64,000 nucleotides of DNA, from contig NW_019091420.1 in the NCBI RefSeq assembly GCF_001949145.1, positions 1,162,429 through 1,226,428 of the forward strand. Direction: 5' to 3'. Positions 1-10,165 of this stretch are shown here, piece by piece. The stretch is from Acanthaster planci. Lineage: Eukaryota; Echinodermata; Asteroidea; Valvatida; Acanthasteridae. The notes under the pieces are model-generated. The model was not told where the DNA came from. It was given only the letters and a program-made list of their open reading frames with translations, and did no database searches. The position numbers and the translations under genes are program-made. The first letter of the stretch is position 1. Every line of letters begins with the position of its first letter.

Positions 1-1171
1 GGATTTTTCTCCGGAATGGTGTAAATATTTGTCCGGTTAGCACTCCAGTGCTGCTGTTCACGATGTTGACTAGAGCGTGTACATGTACATTTCAAAACAG
101 ATTTTCCATGGTTTCTGCTAAAAGATATTTGAAAAAAATTCTTGACACGCCGCGGCTATTCCAATTTTCCCTGAAGTCAACATGTGTTTCCGGCTTTTTT
201 TCTTCTAAACAGCATTTTTGTAGTGACATGTGAGAGCACCCTGAACGAACACCTGGATACATCGGTTCCGGCATCTGGACTCTTCATTAACCTGTGCCGC
301 AACTACCACGTGCAATGTACACGTATGTGACTGGTGAAGCAACTTGAGGCCCTTGAAATGTTCAGCACTTGAAGCGCTTGGCCTGGAGTTACCAGCGCTG
401 TGAATACCACAACTGATAACAAAAAGCAATGCTGATATACAGGTAGCACAGCCCTGAAAATACACTTAACCCAAGAAATCTCCAACCCCAGGCTAGCGAA
501 TAGGGCCTTAATTGCCAGCCTAGGTTTCCCGTCTGCAAACCATATATAGAGTTTTTTTACATGACGTAACATGACGGGCAAAAGCATTTCAGGAAGCGTA
601 CCATGTCCGTGGAAGCGGGTGCATTTTTGGATCATGTGTATTTCTATTGGCAGTTTCATGTATGCCAGAATGTTACGAGATTTCGAAGGCCCACACATTT
701 CCATGCACATCCACATACACTGACTGTCAAAAATTACTTAACTGAAAGTCCTCTATAGACAACAACATGTGGGGGGGGTATTATAAGAATAACAAAAATA
801 TGATTGGCATTTTTAACCTAATTTTGGGATGAACTCAGAAAATTGTTGGTTACCGTTAAGCATCGCTGAACCCAACATTATCCAACAGTGGGTGCTCTCT
901 GTTGATGCTAGCAGTGAACCAACCGCCTTTTGGTCTAGCTGTTGGATTGTCGTGTTCAGCGCGGCTCACACCTTCATACCTGTTGCTGTTGGATGTGGTT
1001 GGATTCAGCAGGGCCGCAGCACAATTACAGTAGCAGGGTTTAGGGTTCATACAAGTACTGTAGTGAGTGCACGTGAAAGCACAGCACTGACCATTTAGCT
1101 GTCCCAGCAGGGCCCACAGGCATTTCAAACTCTGACAATTAATGCTGGTTTACATGTACATGTATACTGTA

Positions 1172-1393
1172 CATCTCAAAAAAAGTTAAGGACCACTTTT
1201 TTCCTAACTCATATTTTTTTTCAAGTAATAAATGGGGTCTAGTTCTTTCCTTTTTCTGTTTGTCTAGATGGTGTTCTCATTGGAATAAAAATTTAAAAAT
1301 GTTTCATAACATCAAATGTACATTTTCAGTAGTGAACTATCTGATATAAAAAAGTACACACAGAAAGTAGTCCTTAACTTTTTTGGAGTTGTG
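1172..1393. mobile_element. Short Tc1/mariner-type MITE with TA flanks
   Basis: The left end reads CTCAAAAAAAGTTAAGGACC and the right end, read inward, CTCCAAAAAAGTTAAGGACT. These are imperfect terminal inverted repeats of about 30 bp. Both ends are bordered by TA (1170-1171 and 1394-1395), the target duplication typical of Tc1/mariner elements. The 222-bp interior has no ORF of note, so this is a non-autonomous copy. Confidence 0.7.
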
Positions 1394-1399
1394 TATATT

Positions 1400-1790
1400 C
1401 GTTGAGTGCTTTTTATATTTTTTGATGTCTTACAGGTGTATATGACAAGCCAAGATGCAGCGTAACTATAATAAGAAGATAAAGCCATAAAATTCATACG
1501 TAAGTGGTACCCGAACATATCTCTATGGCATGAACAGACTTCTCCACTCGTCCATACAGGCTTATCCAGTTGGCTGATATGAATCCCAAATATAGTTAAA
1601 CCAGTTATCGGCCAGACTGTCCACTTGAAGACGAGGATTTCTGTCATGGCCACAAAGACAGCGGGAGAGACTTGTCCCGACAAAACACTGTACATCATCA
1701 CTGCTAGACGGTTGCACAGGAGCCTGACGATGGCTTGATAACCCCAGATTGTAGCAAACGGATGAAAAGTTGGAAAAAAAAACCCAAAAA
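1400..1790 (-). pseudogene. Possible decayed Tc1/mariner transposase C-terminal remnant
   Basis: Minus-strand frames contain fragments that faintly follow the end of Tc1/mariner transposases: an N....IWD segment (DNWFNYIWD, where the family has DLNPIEHIWD), then an EW motif (MDEWRSLF), then an R-C...ACI-like stretch. All are interrupted by stops and frame changes. The match rests on a few residues. It adjoins the mariner-type MITE but its orientation does not make the two one simple element. It could equally be unrelated sequence with chance ORFs. Confidence 0.25.
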
Positions 1791-2589
1791 ACAAAGAAAA
1801 GAAAAGAAAGTGGGTTCAACCCAAAAGTGAAACGAGGGCAGGTGCAATCAGACAACAAATGGGCACCATTTTTCCACTGAGTCAATCGTTCAGTGCACAC
1901 CCTACTGAGGGTGCTGCTCTCTGATCTGTAACTTCAATGTGTTTTAACACATGGGACAAATGTACAAAGTACACTGATATCTACATGTATGTATACCTAT
2001 GAACATAAATCTTTAATGGTATGTGCTGCGTGTCGCCATATCTTTGAAAAAAAAATTGCCCCTGGCCTTTAGTGATGCACTTTTTCACTTGTCAGAGCTT
2101 AGTAATGCTAGACAAACACACGGGCATAATTGGACATGAGTAATGTACATTGTACACTACCAATATCTATTCATGCAAAAATGGTCTGATCAAGCACATT
2201 AGGTTTGTAAGATTAGTTGGCATAAGCTGACAGCGCTGCTGAGCCTGAATTGATGCAGATGCATCACTGCACATGTCTAAAACACATGCTCACATTTGCT
2301 TCCAGTTCTCCGAGTGCATGTACATGTACATGCTCGTGAGGTCAACGAACTTAGAACTTTCTGGCAGGTTCAGGGAGTGATTGTTCAGAAGTCTAACTGA
2401 AACAAACGTCTTCCACATCTTAGATTCTTTCTGCAATCGAAACGGCTGATGGGTCAATAATTTTTCAAACTGTTAAAGATGCAGAGTCCATGGCAACTAA
2501 AAAGTCAACACTGTGAATGGGAATGGGAATATTTTGGGAATCGGAATATTTTGTGAAAAAAATTTGCATTCACATTGTCAATCCATTTC

Positions 2590-2795
2590 ACGAGGTGTAA
2601 AAATAGTTTCTCACTTGTGTACAAACAAGAGTATAAACATTTTCCCTTTTGTGTGAAAAGGCATGATAATGTTTTCTTGCTTGTGGGAAAAGGTGTGAAA
2701 ACGTTTTCCTAATCAGGAAATTACAAATAGTTTTTGAGATGAAAATGAATTCTTTGGAAAGAGGAAAAACTGTGAAAATAATTTCCCACAACTCT
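2590..2795. repeat. Degenerate minisatellite, about 35-40 bp period
   Basis: Successive segments repeat a variant of a GTGTGAAAA block, then a TTTTC block, then CTTGTG. The copies differ by many substitutions and small indels. The minus-strand frame stays open through it for 67 codons, which reflects the periodicity rather than a gene. A GAATGGGAATGGGAATATT tract (about 2516-2560) sits just before it. Confidence 0.55.
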
Positions 2796-4921
2796 CAGTA
2801 GCAACGTACTACCGGTATCTTTGGCTAATAGCATAATTGCATGACATACTTTTTGTTACCATGCTAAAATCCGCCAACTCATGGCGGTTATAATGAGGCA
2901 ACTGCTAGAGATAGAGATGGAAACTGAAATCTGAAAAGCACTCAAAAATTCCAGCTTTCCCCAAATCTTGTATCTCGGTCTCAAGCTTTGTCAGTATTTA
3001 AGGCAGAGTTGGGACGGCTTGTTCATGTCCATTCATGAACAGCTTGATTTGTTGTTTGTGGCTCAGCTGCTTGAATGCTGGGAATGCAGAACCGGTTATC
3101 GCCGGTAGTTAGCGGCAAGCAACAAGCAGGGGTGTGAGTGGCCACTTCAAATTAAAGCTGAAGACAGCTAGCCAAAAAGCTGAGATGTAAAAAGTTCCCA
3201 TACTTTTGTACTGACCAGGTGTACAGAAAGGCTGAAATTCAGGGTCAATATCTAAAAAAAAAAAAAAGAACTGCAATCAGCTAAAAAGCTGAATCCACAC
3301 ACCCCTAAACAAGCAACAGGGCGGCGTCCACGTACGTTCTTCGAGGGTTAATGATTGGATAACTGGGCTGAATTCTTTCCAATTTAAAAAGGAACATTCA
3401 TGTCATGGAACATTATTAATGTTAATTTTTGCAAAACTTCCCAACTCTCCGACTTTGTAAGCCATCTATTTGTCCGGCAGACGACGTTTGTCTGAATGGT
3501 CCGCCTCGCCCAGATGTGTTTGCTCCAACTCAGGTCAGCTCAGGTGGGACTTGCGTAGATATCAGTGGGGGCAGGCAAGTCAATAGCATGAAAAGGGCTC
3601 ATCTCACACTTCAGACAATGAATTCACAGCACGGTCCACAGACTGAGGTACATGTATCATGTGTTGATATGACCCAGAAGGCAATTGCACTATATTTATG
3701 CGCTTCTCACAGCACCACATAAAACATCCCTCGAAGTACGAATATAAAAATGTACGGTGAACACCTACAAATGAACCAGCCCACAAAATGATTCTCCAGG
3801 CCTTTTACTTCGAAGATTCCATCCGTGTTTTAAAGTTTGCAATCAAAACAGCAATGTGAGCCCTTTATTTTGTCTCTCAGTTTGGCACTGTGAGGAAAGT
3901 GGACATTACAAAAATGTGCAAAAAATCATTTGAAGACTTTCATCTTAGGAGTGGCTCTAATGAATGAAATTCAGTTGTCAGGTTGGGTCGCAGGTTTTAT
4001 TTTTGTAAGACAGATGCTCCTGAAAAGAATCGGGGACTTGAGACATGACAATTGGATTCCCTGCAGAATTTTTATTTCTCTGGATTTCCCCACAGAATCC
4101 TGAAAACAAGTGAAATCTACAGGCACCCCGCTGTCCCACAAGACATGGGACTCCAGCTCATTGACAATCCGGTGCCTCCTTTTCCGAGTAACCAGCGAAC
4201 ACCCCCAACCACCCTCATCACCACGCCCCAGTGACCAGTCAGTCCAGTTTCAACCTACCAGTCTTTTTTTTTTCCAGTGTTTGTTTTTACCACAAATCTT
4301 CACGAATGTTTTAAATTACTTTCAGGGAACTTGTTACTTTTTTGTGCCCTATTCTACCGGGGGTACCTAGTCCCTTGTACGAGTATGGAAATAAATGCAT
4401 GCTACTGCCGGGCAAAGTTTCAAGTATTACACAGTTTAATCTCCCCTAACTCTGGCCTGAGACTCAATAAGCCTTCCGGCAAGATATTTTTGTCACCAAT
4501 TGCTTGTCTCCCTCCATGCCCGGCCTCCTAATCCAATTTGAGCCTCCATCCAGCAGCCGTTCATTATCCAGAATAGATCCGCTCCCAGCAACTATAAAGG
4601 CTACTTAGAAATGACCTCAAACACAAGACAGCCTCTCATTTGGCCCAACATGATGGGATATAATTTCCCACTAACTGCTACATTCAAGGATTTTACCACC
4701 ATTAAACCAGGAAATTTCTCATTTAATTGGCACGTGCGGGAAGGGAAACGTGACTCTGATCACAGTAAATGCATCCAGGGTACCACTCATTCCGATAAAT
4801 GACCGGCATTACCACTGCGGGTATTGCTGTTGCTTTCAGAGTGAAATGAACTGATGTGAACAAAACGTGTGAAGACAAACATAAGCGTATCAATGTCTGG
4901 CAGCTAAACCTTCTTGATTAA

Positions 4922-4955
4922 CAAGAAAAAAAAAAATAAAAAAAAATAAAAAAGT
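4922..4955. repeat. A-rich simple sequence
   Basis: A run of A-tracts separated by single T or G bases. It could be the remnant of a retrotransposon poly(A) tail, but no element body was recognised beside it. Confidence 0.8.
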
Positions 4956-5061
4956 ACTGCTGTGCTGCAAAGATGAAAATGGACATGTGTCACGTCGTGT
5001 GAAATCAGCTTCGATGCAGTCGAGTACTCTTCAAGTATCACGCTTACTACGAAGTACTGAA

Positions 5062-5323
5062 CAGAGCCCAATTTCATGGGGCTGCTTACGGCAGAATTCC
5101 GCTCTTACGATCTCCATTCTGCACTTACTGTGCTAGCAGAAAGATTCTGCGCTAACCCTTTAAGCACAGAATCCTCAGTTACGGGATGTACACATGCGCA
5201 CAAGCCAAAATTCCTCGCTAACCCGTGAAATACATTCGCCGTACATGTGGGCACAAAATTTTCTGCTACAGTAAGCACCAATTTTTCACTTGCGGTAAGC
5301 AGCGCCATGAAATGGGACCCTGG
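5062..5323. mobile_element. MITE with ATTTCATGGxGCTGCTTAC terminal inverted repeats
   Basis: The left end reads CCCAATTTCATGGGGCTGCT and continues TACGGCAGAATT. The right end read inward is GTCCCATTTCATGGCGCTGC then TTACCGCAAG. The arms are about 30 bp and imperfect. The interior repeats a CTTAC/GCTAAC...GCAGAA motif several times in alternating orientation. I recall similar CCCAATTTCAT-ended elements as abundant in marine invertebrate genomes. There is no transposase. Confidence 0.7.
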
Positions 5324-6121
5324 TTGTACATGTAAGTGTGGATAAAGCTGGAGAACATGGACATTGGATGGTAAATGCACAAAGGCAGGATGATAAACGT
5401 CATTTCCATGTACGTGTTACAACTGCAGTACTCAGCCCACGATATACCTGTACCAAAGAACTTATTGTACCTACAAGTACATGCACCTGTGCCAAAAAAA
5501 AAAGCGGTGTCATTGAAACACGACGGTGAGCTGGTTCACCTTCACAGCTCTTCATTCATTTCCATGGTTTCCATAAATTTGGCCACTGATGCTTACTAGG
5601 GAAGGGGCAAGCGCAGTTCATCCACAGCGTGAGTCAAATTCAGACGGTATTCTGCTACAGTACATTCTATAACTTGCAAAGAATGGAAACCGGTCTACAT
5701 CGGTCTCGAAACGGGAGCACAGTTAATGCGGAGAATTGTCACCCATTACACAAGAAGCATTTCACTCCTGGACCAGTGAAATGCCCTCTGAGGGCAGAAA
5801 TGTTTTTGCTCTTTCAACTTTGAAGGGCAACTTGTGCAAACTGGAAAACCAATATTGGCACACCCCAAAACAGCCAGTTGTATTCTGGAGGGCACAAATT
5901 GGGGACTGCACACGATGGATGATCACCCAATAGATAATCCTTCAACTCAATTTTTTCTTTCTCCCCTGAGAAATTCAACTGCTGATGTAAATCAAACATT
6001 TTCTTCACTCCCACAGTACAAGGGCACATACTGGCACAATAGCAATGGAATCTTTGAAATTCAGACCATCACAGATGCAAATCCTAAACCCCATCAACTC
6101 AATTAAAAAAAAACAATCTGA

Positions 6122-6155
6122 ATGGGGAGGAGGCCTAAATTTATTGCCTCCCCAT
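6122..6155. other. Short perfect hairpin in intron
   Basis: ATGGGGAGG (6122-6130) pairs with CCTCCCCAT (6147-6155) across a 16-nt loop. No function is evident. Confidence 0.5.
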
Positions 6156-6591
6156 CTGAGAAGGAAGTTAGAGATGTGCGATCCTGTGTCATCTGGCATT
6201 TCATGACCAGGAGAAACGACACCAATATATCCGACATCTGTCATCGCTGTGTCTATGGAACCTTGAAGACACCCTGGGGTCGGAGATTTATGATTAGAGG
6301 CCAACTCACAGAAAGGCCAAAATCATTTCACAGCTCCTGTGCATCAGCTCCTGTATGAAGGTCCGTAATGAAATTGGCAGGAACTAAACACACACAGTCT
6401 CAGTGTGTAAAACCCAGCACAGCGAGTTTCTTCTTCCAACGGCAAGAACCGGGCAAGCTAAGCATTTCTTCATGTATGAAACTTCAGGCAATATAAAATT
6501 ACCAGTAAGCACTCTTAGACAAAAATGACAAGACCCCCCCCCTTTTTTTTTGAAATACCAGACAACGTTTAGTTCCACATTAAACACTTAC

Positions 6592-6701
6592 TGTTCCATC
6601 ATCTTCTTCGATGATATCTTTCCCGACTGATGCCAATGTCGTCCATTTGCAATTGTTCTGGGCACGGACCGCACAGCGTTTGTGGGCTTTAAATTTGCAT
6701 A
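6592..6701 (-). CDS. Diacylglycerol kinase delta/eta-like, second half of first C1 domain
   Basis: 110 nt follow a TTTCTCTGCAG acceptor and complete the split Val codon of the previous exon. The translation includes [20 protein letters not shown] and [17 protein letters not shown], ending at ACA/GTAAGTG in phase 0. With the preceding exon the zinc ligands are spaced H-X12-C-X2-C-X13-C-X2-C-X4-H-X2-C-X7-C, an exact C1 consensus. The KWTTLASxGKDIIE linker leads to the second C1 domain in vertebrate DGK delta/eta. The exon that should follow (an HQWLEGNL-like start) was not found in the remaining 6.6 kb, so the rest of the enzyme is presumed to lie outside the window. Confidence 0.97.
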
Positions 6702-7260
6702 CTGCAGAGAAAACAAAACCAAAGACAGAAAAAAAGTTAAAAGCTTGATGACGAGAAAACGAAATTGCAGAACTCTATTCCAGATATCTCTATCAGATAC
6801 AAGTCATCCAGTCTCAAGTTAAGTGATGAGTAGGCTAGTCAAATGATCAATTAAACAATGGAATATTTTACTTATATCGACTCAAAATCTGATAAACTGA
6901 ATCCTTTGAACTCAGAAATGTCTCTGTACACTCAACAATATATGTCCATCATGTATGTGTAAAATCACTATCCATGGAGACAATCACAGCCGGCCAGTGT
7001 TAAGAAAAGTGGGAGTCCATCTCTATGGCAACCTCTGAGTTAGCTAGCAACCTCTGGGCAAACTGGTAATGGCTACCAGTAAACATTTCCGAAATTTATG
7101 ACCGTGGCTGTACATGACATAATTCACCTATGGAGGCCACATTGGCAAGCGGCTGCAGTTACTTCCCATAGACCCATGTGCTACTGCAAGACACAGCCGG
7201 TTGATTCGGACGCTGCCTGTCTTACCGGCTGAGGCAGCCTGAGAGGAGAACAACACCTAC
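6702..7260 (-). other. 559-bp intron splitting the first C1 domain
   Basis: A phase 1 intron between LSCE and the rest of the C1 finger. It is by far the shortest intron between the certain exons. It holds a single TACATG-type word near 7109 and no recognised repeat. Confidence 0.9.
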
Positions 7261-7393
7261 CTTCACAAGAAAGACCATGTGACGTGACACCGGACAGAGC
7301 CTCCCTGCACACGTTGCAGTACGTGGGGCGGGCGTGAGAGCAGGCATACCAGTTGTGCATGCCAGACAACATGTCCCGCATGTGCTCTCCCTC
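7261..7393 (-). CDS. Diacylglycerol kinase delta/eta-like, linker and first half of C1 domain
   Basis: This exon has 44 codons plus one base, beginning [20 protein letters not shown] and including [20 protein letters not shown] and LSCE. The acceptor is GTCTCTGCAG and the donor AAG/GTAGGT; the exon ends in phase 1. It carries the first part of the C1 (phorbol-ester/DAG-type) zinc finger: the His of MHNW, 12 residues, CNVC, 13 residues, then the Cys of LSCE. The [18 protein letters not shown] sequence is diagnostic for the DGK delta/eta/kappa group. In this family the C1 domains are atypical and serve in targeting and enzyme regulation rather than strong phorbol-ester binding. Confidence 0.97.
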
Positions 7394-9859
7394 CTGCAGA
7401 GACACAGAATAGGCAAGATGCATAAAAATTACCAGTAATTCGTTTATCGGATTCGAGTACCTCATGACAACATACTGCCCACAGGCCATCTACACGTAAG
7501 TCCTCAGTGAAGAAGGAAGAGATTTGTGTACATTCTGACAAAAATTGTTGACGTGTACCCTGTGCCATATACATGCTTTGGTATTTAAATATAGTGGGAC
7601 CATAGCCATGCTGAACGATAGTTACTGGGGGGGTCAGACTTTTGTCCCCGCAACTCAGTCCCAAATTTCCTAACTAAACGAAACTGTCCCCTTAATGTGG
7701 GACCTGCCATGAGTCTGACACACCAGCTGGCGTGGGTGAGTATGGTTCATCTGCATGATGCTTAACTTCACAGGAAGAAGGAAACAAGGAGAAAACGGTC
7801 AAAATCATTAAATCTGGTATGAAATGAAATCCAGATTCACTCGTCGGGGTCAGATTCCAACCCAGATTGAAGAGCCAGTGGCATGCATCTGTAGTGTTGT
7901 AGCATTGCAGCATCTGGATTTCTACACGCCATGAATTCAGTGTTTTTCTCAGCCAATTTCTATCTGTATTCACAATAACATGTTCAATTACGACCCGCAA
8001 ATCGAGCCCCCGGTAAGGATTTCTACTGAAATGGATTGCTTGTCAGCAAGGTAAATCTACAGCAGTTTACGCTCAGTGGCTAGAAGAGGCATACCCTTGC
8101 GCGCAGTATTTCAACCGTGACTTCCCAAGCCAGACGTTTGAACAACATGACCAATGCAATCTGCCGGGCGGCAACCGTCTGATCTGAATCCAATTACACA
8201 TTTCTACCTGGACTTGTTCATTTTATTAAATTAATATTTCTAATGAATTCCTTTTTCTTATAACTCTTATTAGTTTTCAACTGATGAGGTTATGTACACG
8301 TATGCAATGCACGGCTGATCACAGTAACGAAAGTCTTACAGTACAAATTATATATTATTAACTGTTATTAGAATGAATACCACGTGCCATGACAACCGAG
8401 CAACATCCCACCCCCCCGCCTCAAAAAAAGCTGAAGAGCCACCCGTACATGTATAATGTGTATTTGAAGGTTTTCAACAAAAACTAATGAGAAGAAAATG
8501 CCCTTGACAATCTACACCAAATGTTGCGATACTCAGGACTGATGCCAATGGATGCTGTGCAGTACAGCTATCCACACAGTGCTGTTCTTGTGCCTCCTTT
8601 TAAATTTCGTCTCCACCAGTGAGAGCTGCCTTCAGATTTGACAGCAAAAGTAAAATTGTCCCTTTCCAAAGCCTGTTACGTGGGCGGGGGAAAATACAGA
8701 CTGCACTGATGTACATGGACAGTGCTGCAGTACAGGTTAGCATATAGATTGAAAGCATATTGCAACTGTCTACAAAAACGGCCAGTGACAATCAAACTCT
8801 CTAAAAGGCCTTCCCTCGACAGAAAATCAAAAATTCGAAACCCCAAACTCATCTGTAATCTGATCTTTGGCTCCCGATGAAAGAGGACAGTGGGCTCTTT
8901 GCATGTAAGATGAGCGGTTTGGAGACTTGGGAAGAGCTCTTTCCTTTCATAATGGAAATAAATCGGTCAGGTAATGGGATGGATCGCTACTGCATTCTGA
9001 CCTGGTGACGGGGGAGGGGGTATTGTGGTTGGGATGTCAAATGAAGCATTGATGGCGGAACTTGACTCAGCTATTGATGATTTGAAAAAAAATGAAACCG
9101 TCCATCCACTGATGTAAACGTTTCCAAATATGTTTAACAAAACAGTTCCCCCACCTTCCCACCCCCCAAAAAACTGACCAGTTTATAAATTTTGTGAAAA
9201 TGTTCAGATACAACCAAAATTAAAAGAAGAAAGAAAGAAAAAGAATCTGGACCTTCCGTTTACTTTGACACAGGAGATTGTTAAAATTGTTTGTACATAT
9301 CATTCAATGAACAGCATGCACCTGATTGAAAACTCTTAAACCATAAACACTGTGTATTGTTTGCTGAGAATGTTTTTTCAATAAATTTCAGAGCAATCAT
9401 TTTCACTCCACCTCTCCAGCGAAACCTAGGTGTTGGCGGAATGTTTAAATGAAATCAGCTAGCCAAAAGATAAACTTGCAACACCTGGGTCCAGTGTCAC
9501 AGAACTGCTACCAGAATATACTGAGATTGTGCTGAGCAAGAGACTACTTGCTTTAAGCAAAAATGGGATACCAGCCAAAACTACTTTTACATGTACATGT
9601 ACCTTTTGTGACCACTTCCCTGCTGATTTCTGCTTGGCATATAAATTTGCTAAACAATATTCTGGCACTGCTTTAAATGAGTTTAAATTTTGTTCTTGTT
9701 GATAACTCCAAAAGAATTACAATAATAATAATAACAATACAGAGAATCTGTAACATGCCGGTATCTGCTAAGAAAAGACACTCGTGGTGCAATACAAAAT
9801 GAAACCCAGTCAAATTATCCAGAAATACATGTAAATGTACGTGTAGTATAACCATCCTG

Positions 9860-10165
9860 AAACATGTGGGTTTGAACTTCAGAGACCTTTTGAAGTCAGT
9901 GATGGAGGAGGTACATGTACAGTGTGAATATCTGAAGGGAGTTTGCTCCAAAGATGTGGGCCCCCATGAGAAAAGGCTCTGTCCCCCAAGAATTTGTGTT
10001 TTCGGGACGGCAAGCCGGGAAGCATCAGATGATCTCAATCTCCTGGAGGGTCGGTAGTGAGCCAGTACAATTTTGCATGTGGAAGCAGAACCACCCCGGG
10101 GCATAACACACAGGGCAGTCCAATGCACACTCACTGATTTTTCTTCCAACCTGGAAAGTATCTTC
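9860..10165 (+). repeat. Old interspersed repeat fragment
   Basis: A GC-richer block with phrases such as GGGAGTTTGCTCCAAAGATG, GAGAAAAGGCTCTGTCCCCC and GGGACGGCAAGCCGGGAAGC. I recall this type of sequence as parts of interspersed repeats in invertebrate genomes. No ends, target duplication or intact ORF could be defined, so class and limits are uncertain. Confidence 0.35.

Larger units (their letters stand above)
1..6591 (-). other. Intron downstream of the last visible DGK exon (partial)
   Basis: No further DGK exon (second C1 or catalytic domain) was recognised here on the minus strand, and no coding exon on the plus strand. The stretch holds a mariner-type MITE (1172-1393), a possible transposase remnant (1400-1790), a degenerate minisatellite (2590-2795), an A-rich tract (4922-4955), a MITE (5062-5323), a small hairpin (6122-6155) and a C9/T9 tract pair (6533-6551). 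The remainder is unremarkable AT-leaning sequence. Confidence 0.6.

Noticed and set aside
1312-1900. 160- and 112-codon minus-strand frames taken as an intact gene
   Set aside because: Only scattered transposase-like residues split between frames; at best a dead transposon remnant, so kept as a low-confidence pseudogene.
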